Program-made: the position numbers and the translations under genes | Assembly: GCA_946613705.1 (NCBI GenBank) | Contig: CAMOFU010000046.1 | Coordinates: 1-12,501, forward strand | Source of the DNA: an uncultured Clostridia bacterium | GTDB taxonomy: Bacteria; Bacillota; Clostridia; Oscillospirales; Ruminococcaceae | Direction: 5' to 3' | DNA length: 12,501 nt | In this document: piece after piece, positions 1 through 6,325 of the stretch | How the letters are laid out: each line of letters begins with the position of its first letter | How positions within the stretch are numbered: position 1 is the first letter of the stretch | The notes under the pieces: generated by a model | What the model saw: only the letters and a program-made list of their open reading frames with translations | What the model was told of the DNA's origin: nothing | Database searches by the model: none

Positions 1-1338
1 GCTACAAGAATGTCCATCGACGATATGAAGCCTATCCTTTCGCAGATGGATAAGATAGGTTATTATTCTGCCGAGGTATGGGGAGGTGCGACCTTCGATG
101 CCTGCATCAGATTCCTGAATGAAGACCCGTGGGAAAGGCTTCGCACTATCCGCAGGGAAATGCCCAACACCAAGCTGCAAATGCTTTTCAGAGGACAGAA
201 TATGCTCGGCTACCGTCATTATGCAGATGATCTTGTTGAGTATTTTGTTCAGAAATCAATTGCTAACGGCATAGATATAATCAGGATCTTTGATGCACTG
301 AATGATATCAGGAATCTTGAGACTGCTATCAAAGCAGCCAATAAGGAAAAGGGTCATGCGCAGGTAGCTATATCCTATACGCTGGGTGAGGTCTTCACTC
401 ATGAGTATTATATGGATTATGCCAAGCGTATCGAGTCCGCAGGTGCCGATTCCATCTGCATCAAGGATATGGCTGCTCTGCTTACTCCGTACGAGGCTGC
501 AAGTCTCGTGAAGGATATCAAATCGGCGGTCAAGATACCTGTTGCACTGCACACGCACTACACCTCGGGACTTGCTTCCATGTGTATCATCAAGGCTGTT
601 GAGTCGGGTGTTGATTCGGTCGATACAGCGATCTCGCCGCTTGCACTGGGTACATCTCACGCTCCTACCGAGTCGATAGTTGCCACCTTCCAGGGCACCG
701 AGTATGACACGGGGCTTGATCTTGTCAAGCTTAATGAGCTCAGAGACTATTTTATGACACTGCGCAAGAAGTACATAGATTCGGGACTTCTCGACCCGTC
801 TATGCTTGCAACGAATACCAATGCGCTGCTTTATCAGGTCCCCGGAGGTATGCTCTCCAATCTCCTCTCGCAGCTCAAACAGGCAGGCAAGGCAGACCAG
901 CTTGAGGACGTTCTCAAGGAGGTACCGCGTGTTCGTAAGGATTCGGGATTCCCGCCGCTTGTAACACCGACCTCGCAGATCGTCGGAACACAGGCTGTGT
1001 TCAACGTTATCATGGGCGAGCGCTATAAGACTGTAACTAAGGAGTTCAAGGGTCTTGTCAAGGGCGAATACGGAAAGACACCTGTTGAGATCGACCCCGA
1101 GTTCCAGAAGAAGATACTTGGCAGTGAAGAGCCTATCACCTGCCGTCCTGCCGATCTCCTGAAGCCTGAGCTTGATGAGATGCGCAAGGAGTGCGCCGAG
1201 TGGACAGAGCAGGAGGAAGATGTCCTTACATATGCGATGTTCCCGAAGGTCGCCCCGAAATTCTTTGAGCAGAGAAGGAACAAAAAATTCGGCATAGATC
1301 AGCATTCCGATGCTGCGAACAAGGTGCATTCCATCTGA
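1..1338 (+). CDS. oadA: oxaloacetate decarboxylase subunit alpha / carboxyltransferase, 5' end outside window
   Basis: The protein is a biotin-dependent carboxyltransferase: it moves carboxyl between oxaloacetate (or pyruvate) and the biotin of a separate carrier protein, acting in the cytoplasm at the membrane decarboxylase complex. The frame is open from base 1 (Ala-Thr-Arg before the first Met), matching the family's ATRM segment, so the Met at base 10 is internal and the true start lies upstream. Visible features are the TIM-barrel carboxyltransferase domain with SAEVWGGATFD, LFRGQN, IRIFDALND, the metal-site lysine in IKDMA (codon 463-465, carbamylated in the family), and HTHYTSG supplying two metal-binding histidines. 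The C-terminal region is the conserved helical carboxylase domain. The protein ends at KVHSI with no biotinyl (MKM) domain, so biotin must sit on another polypeptide. A terminator follows, so this is the last gene of its unit. Pyruvate carboxylase subunit B is the alternative name; sequence alone does not separate the two. Confidence 0.9.
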   Translation, partial: ATRMSIDDMKPILSQMDKIGYYSAEVWGGATFDACIRFLNEDPWERLRTIRREMPNTKLQMLFRGQNMLGYRHYADDLVEYFVQKSIANGIDIIRIFDALNDIRNLETAIKAANKEKGHAQVAISYTLGEVFTHEYYMDYAKRIESAGADSICIKDMAALLTPYEAASLVKDIKSAVKIPVALHTHYTSGLASMCIIKAVESGVDSVDTAISPLALGTSHAPTESIVATFQGTEYDTGLDLVKLNELRDYFMTLRKKYIDSGLLDPSMLATNTNALLYQVPGGMLSNLLSQLKQAGKADQLEDVLKEVPRVRKDSGFPPLVTPTSQIVGTQAVFNVIMGERYKTVTKEFKGLVKGEYGKTPVEIDPEFQKKILGSEEPITCRPADLLKPELDEMRKECAEWTEQEEDVLTYAMFPKVAPKFFEQRRNKKFGIDQHSDAANKVHSI

Positions 1339-1391
1339 CAGACTAAAGGCAGTGCGGCAGCATTATTTTATGTAGATAAATCCGATAAATG

Positions 1392-1430
1392 AGCACCTCG
1401 GTGAGTGAGATCATCGGGGTGCTTTGTTTA
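1392..1430 (+). terminator. intrinsic terminator after the carboxyltransferase gene
   Basis: AGCACCTCGGTGA (1392-1404) pairs with TCATCGGGGTGCT (1411-1423) around a 6-nt loop: 13 pairs including two G-T wobbles. The T-rich run TTGTTT follows. It lies 53 bases past the stop codon. Confidence 0.85.
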
Positions 1431-1486
1431 TCGGTACATCACCTGCCCTGATGCAGATACGCTTTTGCAGCTTGAAATTGCTTTTG

Positions 1487-1532
1487 TATTACAATATCGA
1501 ATAATGCAGCATACAGAATAAGTATTTGTAAT
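1487..1532 (+). promoter_or_regulatory. candidate bipartite LysR-type operator, copy 1
   Basis: The half-site TATTAC (1487-1492) lies within the perfect odd palindrome TTGTATTACAA (1484-1494). Exactly 31 bp downstream (start to start) comes ATAAGTATTTGTAAT (1518-1532), which contains a T-N11-A spacing typical of LysR-family boxes and overlaps the -35 hexamer. The same two elements at the same spacing precede the operon at 4312. Binding by the nearby LysR protein is inferred. Confidence 0.55.
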
Positions 1533-1554
1533 CCGTCGGATACTGTGATATAAT
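1526..1554 (+). promoter_or_regulatory. sigma-A promoter of acetyltransferase / aldo-keto reductase operon
   Basis: The -35 TTGTAA (1526-1531) and the consensus -10 TATAAT (1549-1554) are separated by 17 bp. The expected start of transcription is near 1561, just before the ribosome binding site AAGGAG at 1573-1578. The weak -35 is covered by the candidate operator, as expected for an activator-dependent promoter. Confidence 0.7.
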
Positions 1555-1586
1555 CATAACATAGGAAACGAAAAGGAGTATACATT

Positions 1587-2168
1587 ATGACCGACAAGGA
1601 ATTTGTATCTGCGATGAATAGTGCAGCTCATACCAAATGCGGCGGAGACGTTCATCTGAAAATGCATGAGCTCAGTCAGGAGGCACTGCGAATCACGTCC
1701 GAGATCAACGGCAGCTACCATGAGCCCGCAGAGCTTCGCAGGCTTATGGAGCAGCTTATCGGGCAGAAGCTTGATGATAAGTTCGGACTGTTCCCGCCCT
1801 TTTACACCGACTGCGGAAAGAATACCCACATTGGAAAAGCAGTATTTATAAATGCGGGCTGTAAGTTTCAGGATCAGGGCGGCATCTTTATCGGAGACAA
1901 CTGCCTGATAGGCCATAATACTGTGATCGCAACACTCAATCACGGTATGCTCCCGCAGGAACGCGGTGACCTTATACCCTCGCCTGTCCGCATCGGCAAG
2001 GGAGTGTGGATCGGCTCGGGGAGCATCATTCTCCCCGGGGTGACTATCGGGGATAATGCCATCATCGGAGCAGGCTCGGTTGTCACAAAGGATATTCCCG
2101 CCGATATGATCGCTGTCGGCGATCCTGCACGGATAATAAAGAGCATCTACGATAAAGCTGACCGATGA
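1587..2168 (+). CDS. hexapeptide-repeat O-acetyltransferase (maltose/galactoside acetyltransferase type)
   Basis: This is a cytoplasmic acetyl-CoA-dependent O-acetyltransferase of the maltose/galactoside acetyltransferase (Maa/LacA) family, forming a left-handed beta-helix trimer. The 193-aa length is normal for the family. The N-terminal helical cap spans about residues 1-70, with FPPFYTDCGKN as the usual lead-in. The hexapeptide repeats run from about 80 to 175 (IGKAVFINAG, IGDNCLIGH, IGKGVWIGSG, IGDNAIIGAGSVVTKDIPA). The likely catalytic histidine is H119 in ATLNHG, and VGDPARII near the C-terminus is typical of the family. The start ATG has AAGGAG 8 nt upstream. The gene is first in a two-gene operon; the lipoprotein aldo/keto reductase begins 13 nt after its stop. 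The acetyl acceptor is unknown: the family is known to acetylate sugars and related hydroxyl groups, but context favours detoxification or cell-surface chemistry over lactose use. Confidence 0.88.
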   Translation: MTDKEFVSAMNSAAHTKCGGDVHLKMHELSQEALRITSEINGSYHEPAELRRLMEQLIGQKLDDKFGLFPPFYTDCGKNTHIGKAVFINAGCKFQDQGGIFIGDNCLIGHNTVIATLNHGMLPQERGDLIPSPVRIGKGVWIGSGSIILPGVTIGDNAIIGAGSVVTKDIPADMIAVGDPARIIKSIYDKADR

Positions 2169-2181
2169 AAGGAGCGGCGGT

Positions 2182-3141
2182 ATGATAAGACTGAGAGTCT
2201 TGGCAGGTGCAGTTATGCTTGCGCTGACACTTGCGGGCTGCGGCAGCAGCGACCCGAACAGTGCTGTTTCGGAAAGCAGCAGCGATATATCTGACAGCAA
2301 GGTGAGTGAGACAATGCTTGATATTGATAGTAAGACAGTAAAGCTCAACAGCGGCTATGAAATGCCGATCATCGGGCTCGGTACCTGGACACAGGACGAT
2401 GATACCGCCGAGGGGTCTGTCTATCAGGCGCTGAAGGACGGATATCGGCTTATAGATACCGCCCAGTATTACGGCAATGAGACTGGCGTTGGCAGAGGTA
2501 TTAAAAGGGCTGTCGATGAAGGGATAGTTACCCGCGATGAGGTGTTTGTCACGACGAAGGTGATGCCGTCTAATTATGAGCGTGCGTATGCATCTATAGA
2601 TGAATCGCTTGAGCGTCTCGGACTGGGGTATATTGATCTTATGCTCATACATCAGTCGGGCAGCGGCGACACTGATGTGTATAAGGCACTCTGTCAGGGA
2701 GTTAAGGACGGCAAGCTGAGAAGTATAGGGATATCTAATTACTATACTGCCGAGGAATTTGACCGTGTGACGGCGGGAAGCGACATCAAGCCCGCAGTTG
2801 TTCAAAATGAGAATCATCCGTTTTTTCAGAATACCGAGTTTCAGAAATATGCTTCTCAGTTCGGCACGGTCGTTGAATCGTGGTACCCGTTCGGAGGCAG
2901 GGGACATACTCAGGACCTGTTTGAAAATGATACAATAAAGAGCATCGCATCAGCTCACGGCAAGACCTCGGCGCAGATCATAGTCCGCTGGCATTTGCAG
3001 GCAGGATATATCACTATCCCGGGCTCACAGAATCCAGATCATATCCTTGAAAACATCTCGGTCTTTGATTTTGAACTTACGGCTGAGGAAATGGATAAGA
3101 TGGCAGCATTGAACACGGGTGAACGTTACGAGAACTGGTGA
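2182..3141 (+). CDS. lipoprotein aldo/keto reductase
   Basis: This is an NAD(P)H-dependent aldo/keto reductase (TIM barrel, AKR superfamily) with a lipoprotein signal in front. A 12-residue hydrophobic stretch ends in the lipobox LAGC with lipidated C20, then a Ser/Asp-rich linker to about residue 47. The barrel covers about 50-319. The catalytic tetrad is complete: D92 and Y97 in IDTAQYYGNE, K126 in VTTKV and H157 in LMLIHQ. The substrate/cofactor motif GISNYY is at 183-188. The usual Pro-Lys-Ser cofactor-phosphate motif reads IPGSQNP (279-285), so the lysine is Gly281; this may weaken NADPH preference. ATG 2182 has AAAGGAG 7 nt upstream. It is second in its operon and ends before a strong terminator. 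Odd point: AKRs are normally cytoplasmic. An in-frame ATG at 2314 (M45), preceded by AAGGTGAG, could start an unlipidated form. Substrate unknown. Confidence 0.9.
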   Translation: MIRLRVLAGAVMLALTLAGCGSSDPNSAVSESSSDISDSKVSETMLDIDSKTVKLNSGYEMPIIGLGTWTQDDDTAEGSVYQALKDGYRLIDTAQYYGNETGVGRGIKRAVDEGIVTRDEVFVTTKVMPSNYERAYASIDESLERLGLGYIDLMLIHQSGSGDTDVYKALCQGVKDGKLRSIGISNYYTAEEFDRVTAGSDIKPAVVQNENHPFFQNTEFQKYASQFGTVVESWYPFGGRGHTQDLFENDTIKSIASAHGKTSAQIIVRWHLQAGYITIPGSQNPDHILENISVFDFELTAEEMDKMAALNTGERYENW

Positions 3142-3181
3142 ATACAGGCAGAAGCTGTGAATCGCATTTCAGCTATATATG

Positions 3182-3236
3182 ACGATCCCCTCGGCACTCA
3201 CATAAAATGTGTGGATGCGCCGAGGGGATCGTTTTG
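3182..3236 (+). terminator. strong stem-loop terminator between convergent aldo/keto reductase and lysR genes
   Basis: ACGATCCCCTCGGC (3182-3195) is perfectly complementary to 3219-3232 (14 bp, GC-rich). The right arm runs into TTTT at 3232-3235. The loop holds a second small hairpin, CACAT/ATGTG (3199-3203 with 3207-3211). The lysR gene ends on the opposite strand at 3286, so the structure may also stop that transcript, though the minus-strand tail is not T-rich. Confidence 0.85.
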
Positions 3237-3285
3237 TGACTGATATCACGAATAAAACCAAGTGCTGATAATGGCAGCTTATTCT

Positions 3286-4176
3286 TTATATTTTATATGC
3301 CTTCATATCCTCGGTGAACTGTTCAAGGAACTTTTCTGCGGCCTTTGAGAATACAGCGCTGCGCTTCCAGATGAAGGAGCAGCTTGTCTCTATAGGTGGA
3401 GAGAAGGGCTTGAAGCACAGTTCACTATCTCCTGTTACGTTGATGAGTCGGTCGATGCAGATGCAGTATCCCATACCCTCGCCCGCCATAACAGAACCGT
3501 TGAAAACGAGATTATACTGTGCTGTGATCTTTACGTTCTGTTCGTCGATGCCGATGCTTTCAAGAAATAACAGATTATGGTTTGGCTGTCTCGGTATTAT
3601 CAGCGGCTGACCCTTCAGGTCGGAAAGAGCGATGCTTTCCTTTTTCGCCAAAGGCGAATCACGGCGCATAAGCACACCGAAGCGATCCTTCAACGGAAGC
3701 TCGATCACATTGTATTTTGAAGTATCTACATTCATGAAGACTATCCCGAAATCAAGCAGCCCCTTGTCAAGCTTTTCTATCACATCACTGCCGTCTGCGC
3801 TGTAGATGTTGTATTGAAGCTCGGGGTATTGAGCATTCAGGTGTTTTGCGGTATCTGCTATCAGCTTCAAGGTATAGGTTTCTCCCGAACCGATATGCAC
3901 CATTCCCGAGATCAGCTCGCCGCTCTGCCTGACCTCCTGCTCCGCCTTGTCTATCAGTGCTACGATCTCCTCCGCTCTCGCACGGAGTATCATGCCCTCC
4001 TCGGTCAGCGTTACGCCCTTGCTGCTGCGGTTCAGAAGCGGCTTTCCAAGCTCATCTTCAAGCTCCTTTAACTGCCTTGAAAGTGTTGGCTGCGATAGAT
4101 AAAGCCGCTCGGCAGCCACCGAAAAGCTCTGCTCCCTTGCCACTGCAAGAAAATACCTTAATACTCTGATATCCAC
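3286..4176 (-). CDS. LysR-family transcriptional regulator
   Basis: This is a DNA-binding LysR-type regulator. The chosen start is GTG at 4176: it has AAGGGAG (4191-4185) at 8 nt and gives the family-typical N-terminus MDIRVLRYFLAVARE. The earlier GTG at 4185 and ATG at 4182 sit on or against the ribosome binding site. The product is 296 aa, normal for the family. The winged helix-turn-helix covers about residues 1-60 (SFSVAAERLYLSQPTLSRQ, then LGKPLLNR), a linker helix to about 90, and a substrate-binding domain from about 92 to 290. C238 and C240 form a CxC in GYCICID, with further cysteines at 254 and 266; a thiol-sensing role is possible but unproven. It lies between two operons sharing one promoter pattern and is divergent from the right-hand one, as usual for LysR regulators and their targets. 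Its inducer is unknown. Confidence 0.92.
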   Translation of the reverse strand: MDIRVLRYFLAVAREQSFSVAAERLYLSQPTLSRQLKELEDELGKPLLNRSSKGVTLTEEGMILRARAEEIVALIDKAEQEVRQSGELISGMVHIGSGETYTLKLIADTAKHLNAQYPELQYNIYSADGSDVIEKLDKGLLDFGIVFMNVDTSKYNVIELPLKDRFGVLMRRDSPLAKKESIALSDLKGQPLIIPRQPNHNLLFLESIGIDEQNVKITAQYNLVFNGSVMAGEGMGYCICIDRLINVTGDSELCFKPFSPPIETSCSFIWKRSAVFSKAAEKFLEQFTEDMKAYKI

Positions 4177-4197
4177 ATACATCACTCCCTTGCATTT

Positions 4198-4226
4198 ATC
4201 ATATCACATCAAGCTATTACTGTCAA
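4198..4226 (-). promoter_or_regulatory. promoter of the lysR-type gene
   Basis: On the minus strand a consensus -35 TTGACA (4226-4221) is followed after 17 bp by -10 TATGAT (4203-4198). The TATTAC half-site of the candidate operator (4215-4220) abuts the -35 within the spacer, so regulator bound there would be placed to repress its own gene. That is the classical LysR autoregulation layout. Confidence 0.75.
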
Positions 4227-4260
4227 GCATATTTATATATTCAATATAAGTATTTGTAAT
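4215..4260 (+). promoter_or_regulatory. candidate bipartite LysR-type operator, copy 2
   Basis: TATTAC (4215-4220) and ATAAGTATTTGTAAT (4246-4260) are exact matches to the two elements before the gene at 1587, again with 31 bp between their starts. The downstream box overlaps the -35 of the rightward promoter and the upstream half-site overlaps the lysR promoter. Protein binding is inferred. Confidence 0.6.
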
Positions 4261-4282
4261 TATGCCTGCTGTATGTTATAAT
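4254..4282 (+). promoter_or_regulatory. promoter of cyclophilin-like / flavodoxin operon
   Basis: The -35 TTGTAA (4254-4259), 17-bp spacer and -10 TATAAT (4277-4282) are the same hexamers and spacing as the promoter at 1526-1554. The expected transcript start is near 4289, just ahead of AAGGAGG at 4297-4303. Confidence 0.7.
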
Positions 4283-4311
4283 TAAATCAAACAGATAAGG
4301 AGGGCGGCTGA

Positions 4312-4950
4312 ATGAAAAGATCAGGTATAATAACAACAGCGGCTGCTGTGGCCGTGATCGCTGCTGCGGTATGCTTTTGGGTATTCGGCAACACTAAGCC
4401 ATCGGAGAAAACGGTAACGGAAACTGTCAGCAGTGAGGGCAGTGCTGCCGATCCTGCATCAGGCTCCGCCGAGCCGTCGCCGAGTTTAGCGGCTGCATCG
4501 GCTGCCGATAATACCGAGTGGGATGTGACCGAGGTAACAGAAAACGAAGTGACAGAATCAGCCGATGTTACGACAGAGGAAGAAGGATCGGAGGAAAGGC
4601 ATATGCAGCTGGAGATATCGGGAATACCCGTTACAGTGGAATGGGAGAAGAACAGTGCGGTCGATGCTCTTAGAGAGCTTTGTTCGGATAATGCGCTGGA
4701 GATAGAAATGTCGATGTACGGCGGCTTTGAACAGGTCGGGCAGATCGGTGCCGAGCTTCCGAGGGAGGATACTCAGATCACGACCTCATCTGGAGATATC
4801 GTGCTTTATTCAGGAGATCAGATAGTAGTGTTCTACGGCTCGAATTCATGGAGCTACACACCACTCGGGCACATAACCGACAGTGCAGGCTATACTATGG
4901 AGCAGCTGCTCGGCAGTGAAGATACACAGATAAGGATAAGCTTGGATTAA
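4312..4950 (+). CDS. membrane-anchored cyclophilin-like domain protein
   Basis: The N-terminus (residues 6-25) is a single hydrophobic segment. C21 follows Val rather than Gly/Ala/Ser, so it is more likely a transmembrane anchor or plain signal than a lipobox. Residues about 28-95 form a low-complexity Ser/Ala/Glu/Thr linker of the kind found in surface proteins. Residues about 97-212 form a cyclophilin-like beta-barrel domain (Pfam Cyclophil_like2 type), recognised by MSMYGGFEQVGQIG, LPREDTQITTSSGDIVLYSG and QIVVFYGSNSWSYTPLGHI. Family members are not established prolyl isomerases; function is unknown. ATG has AAGGAGG 8 nt upstream. It is the first gene of a three-gene operon and 15 nt separate it from a second cyclophilin-like gene. 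The domain call is confident; the role, perhaps ligand binding or protection outside the membrane, is inference. Confidence 0.82.
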   Translation: MKRSGIITTAAAVAVIAAAVCFWVFGNTKPSEKTVTETVSSEGSAADPASGSAEPSPSLAAASAADNTEWDVTEVTENEVTESADVTTEEEGSEERHMQLEISGIPVTVEWEKNSAVDALRELCSDNALEIEMSMYGGFEQVGQIGAELPREDTQITTSSGDIVLYSGDQIVVFYGSNSWSYTPLGHITDSAGYTMEQLLGSEDTQIRISLD

Positions 4951-4965
4951 CAGGAGGTAAGCTTT

Positions 4966-5574
4966 ATGAGTAAAAAACACTTTACACCTATTATTATTGC
5001 TGCAATGATAGCCGGAATGATGCTTGCAGGCTGCGGCAGTGCCGACACACCATCGTCTGACGCAGGTCAGGGCAGTGCAGCTTCCGCAGACTCGGCAGCA
5101 GCTTCCGCAGACTCGGCAGCAGCTTCGGCAGCAGACGGCAGGAGAGTTGCCGCGGACGGTGCCGATATGCAGACTGACGATAAGTCGATGCCGACAAGAA
5201 AGCCTATGGAGGGCGGCACGAAGATCAATATGTATTTCGGTGACACCGTTATCCCGGGTGTGCTGAATGATTGCGATACTGCAAAGGCTCTGATCGCGAA
5301 GCTGCCATATACCCAAAAGGTCAGCAGGTATTCCCACGATTTCTGCGGAGTTACTGAGGAGCTGCCGTACAACGAGAACGAAGTGCATTACGGCTGGCTC
5401 AACGGTGATATAGATTATGCCACCGATGCACCGTATTTTACTATCCTGTTTGAGGATGAGGACGTATCTGAAAAATACGGCAGTCAGGTCAATATCGGCG
5501 TTATCACCTGTCCGCTCGACACCATAGGCAGCCTGGAGGGTGATTACGAGGTCAGGATCGAGCTCGCTGAGTAA
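4966..5574 (+). CDS. lipoprotein with cyclophilin-like domain
   Basis: A 15-residue hydrophobic stretch ends in lipobox LAGC (lipidated C23). An Ala/Ser/Asp linker to about residue 80 contains a DNA-level tandem duplication. Residues about 85-202 form a cyclophilin-like domain of the second common sequence type: TKINMYFGDTVIPGVLND, LPYTQKVSRYSHDFCG, NEVHYGWLNGDIDYATDAPY, FTILFEDE and VNIGVITCPLD. It is distant in sequence from the cyclophilin-like domain encoded just upstream, so the pair are old paralogs rather than a fresh duplication. AGGAGG sits 8 nt before the ATG. The next gene, a flavodoxin lipoprotein, starts 14 nt after its stop. Predicted to be held on the outer face of the membrane. 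Biochemical role unknown; membership in a redox operon suggests it helps a flavin- or NAD(P)H-linked process. Confidence 0.83.
   Translation: MSKKHFTPIIIAAMIAGMMLAGCGSADTPSSDAGQGSAASADSAAASADSAAASAADGRRVAADGADMQTDDKSMPTRKPMEGGTKINMYFGDTVIPGVLNDCDTAKALIAKLPYTQKVSRYSHDFCGVTEELPYNENEVHYGWLNGDIDYATDAPYFTILFEDEDVSEKYGSQVNIGVITCPLDTIGSLEGDYEVRIELAE
5077..5130 (+). repeat. 21-bp tandem repeat in lipoprotein linker, 2.6 copies
   Basis: Bases 5077-5097 and 5098-5118 are identical 21-mers, and 5119-5130 repeats the first 12 bases with one change. The repeat is in frame and encodes the heptad Ala-Ala-Ser-Ala-Asp-Ser-Ala of the flexible linker, so copy-number change would alter linker length without shifting frame. 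Confidence 0.9.
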
Positions 5575-5588
5575 ACGGAGGGACCGGT

Positions 5589-6245
5589 ATGAGCATTATG
5601 AAAAAAGCATTGTTCACAGTGATCGCATTAAGTGCAATGATACTCCCGTCCTGCGGTGAGAGTACCGAAGGCAGCAAGGAGGTAAGCGCAGCGCCTGTGA
5701 AAAAATCGGCAGCGGTGTATTTCAGCAGAGTCGGCAACACGGATTTCCCGAGTGATACCGACGCTGTTTCGAGCGCCAGCCTTAACATCGTAAACGGCAC
5801 TCTTAAAGGCAATGCACAGCTGATCGCAGAGTGGGCGGCAGACGAAGCAGGGTGTGATGTCTTTGAGATAGCGGCAGAAAAAAGCTATCCCGTCGATTAC
5901 GATGCAACTGTCGATCAGGCTAAGGCAGAGCAGGGAGACAATGTAAGACCCTCACTGAAAAGCAGCTTCAAGCTTGACGACTGCGATACGGTCTGGCTGT
6001 CGTTCCCGAATTGGTGGGCAGATCTGCCGATGCCTGTTTACACGTTCTTTGACGAGTATGACCTTTCGGGAAAGAACATCTTTGTATTCGTCACACACGA
6101 GGGCAGCGGTTTTTCGTCTACCGTACAGAAGATCAGAGAGCTTGAACCCGATGCCAACGTGATCGAAGCATTGGCTGTAAGGGGCGGCTCGGTGCCCGAT
6201 AAGGAGCAGGAAATCAGAGACTATATAAAGCAGCAGCTTAATTGA
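5589..6245 (+). CDS. lipoprotein flavodoxin
   Basis: This is an FMN-binding electron carrier of the flavodoxin fold (Flavodoxin_4-like) preceded by a lipoprotein signal: Lys-rich start, hydrophobic stretch, lipobox LPSC with C22. The flavodoxin domain covers about residues 40-218. The phosphate-binding loop is the extended type, YFSRVGNTDF followed after about 17 residues by NGTLKGNAQLIAEW. LSFPNWWADLPMPVYTF (137-153) matches the aromatic loop beside the flavin ring. FVTHEGSGF (167-175) is the second FMN loop. GGAGG stands about 7 nt before ATG 5589; ATG 5598 is a less likely start. It is last in the operon with the two cyclophilin-like genes. Flavodoxins usually act in the cytoplasm, so a lipidated one needs an external FMN supply and an electron partner; neither is encoded in this window. 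Donor and acceptor unknown. Confidence 0.87.
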   Translation: MSIMKKALFTVIALSAMILPSCGESTEGSKEVSAAPVKKSAAVYFSRVGNTDFPSDTDAVSSASLNIVNGTLKGNAQLIAEWAADEAGCDVFEIAAEKSYPVDYDATVDQAKAEQGDNVRPSLKSSFKLDDCDTVWLSFPNWWADLPMPVYTFFDEYDLSGKNIFVFVTHEGSGFSSTVQKIRELEPDANVIEALAVRGGSVPDKEQEIRDYIKQQLN

Positions 6246-6246
6246 C

Positions 6247-6268
6247 AGTATCGTTATCGGATATTTTT
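6247..6268 (+). terminator. weak possible terminator after flavodoxin gene
   Basis: AGTATC (6247-6252) can pair with GATATT (6260-6265), including one G-T pair, around a 7-nt loop, and the T-run continues to 6268. The stem is short and AT-rich, so termination here may be leaky. Confidence 0.3.
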
Positions 6269-6292
6269 CATTATGCCGCAGCGTTGTTGATC

Positions 6293-6325
6293 ATAACACT
6301 GGACAATTTGCAACAAATGTGTTAT
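6293..6325 (+). promoter_or_regulatory. inverted repeat covering the glgB core promoter
   Basis: ATAACAC (6293-6299) and GTGTTAT (6319-6325) form a perfect 7-bp inverted repeat with 19 bp between. It brackets the -35 and runs into the -10. A shorter pair, ATTTG/CAAAT (6306-6310, 6314-6318), lies inside with a slightly shifted centre. The position suits a repressor operator; no regulator is identified. Confidence 0.4.

Noticed and set aside
10..12. ATG as the start of the first gene
   Set aside because: The frame is open upstream to base 1 and reads Ala-Thr-Arg-Met, matching an internal conserved segment of the family, and there is no ribosome binding site.
256..1329. 357-aa minus-strand open frame
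   Set aside because: Antisense shadow of the carboxyltransferase gene; its product shows no recognisable domain, and the plus strand has clear family motifs.
1554..2907. Overlapping minus-strand open frames of 264 and 274 aa
   Set aside because: Antisense to the acetyltransferase and aldo/keto reductase genes, Ser/Leu- or Arg-rich, with no domain and no plausible ribosome binding site.
4177..4185. Upstream GTG/ATG starts for the LysR protein
   Set aside because: They lie on or within 3 nt of the AAGGGAG ribosome binding site; GTG 4176 has correct spacing and gives the family-typical MDIRVLRYF start.
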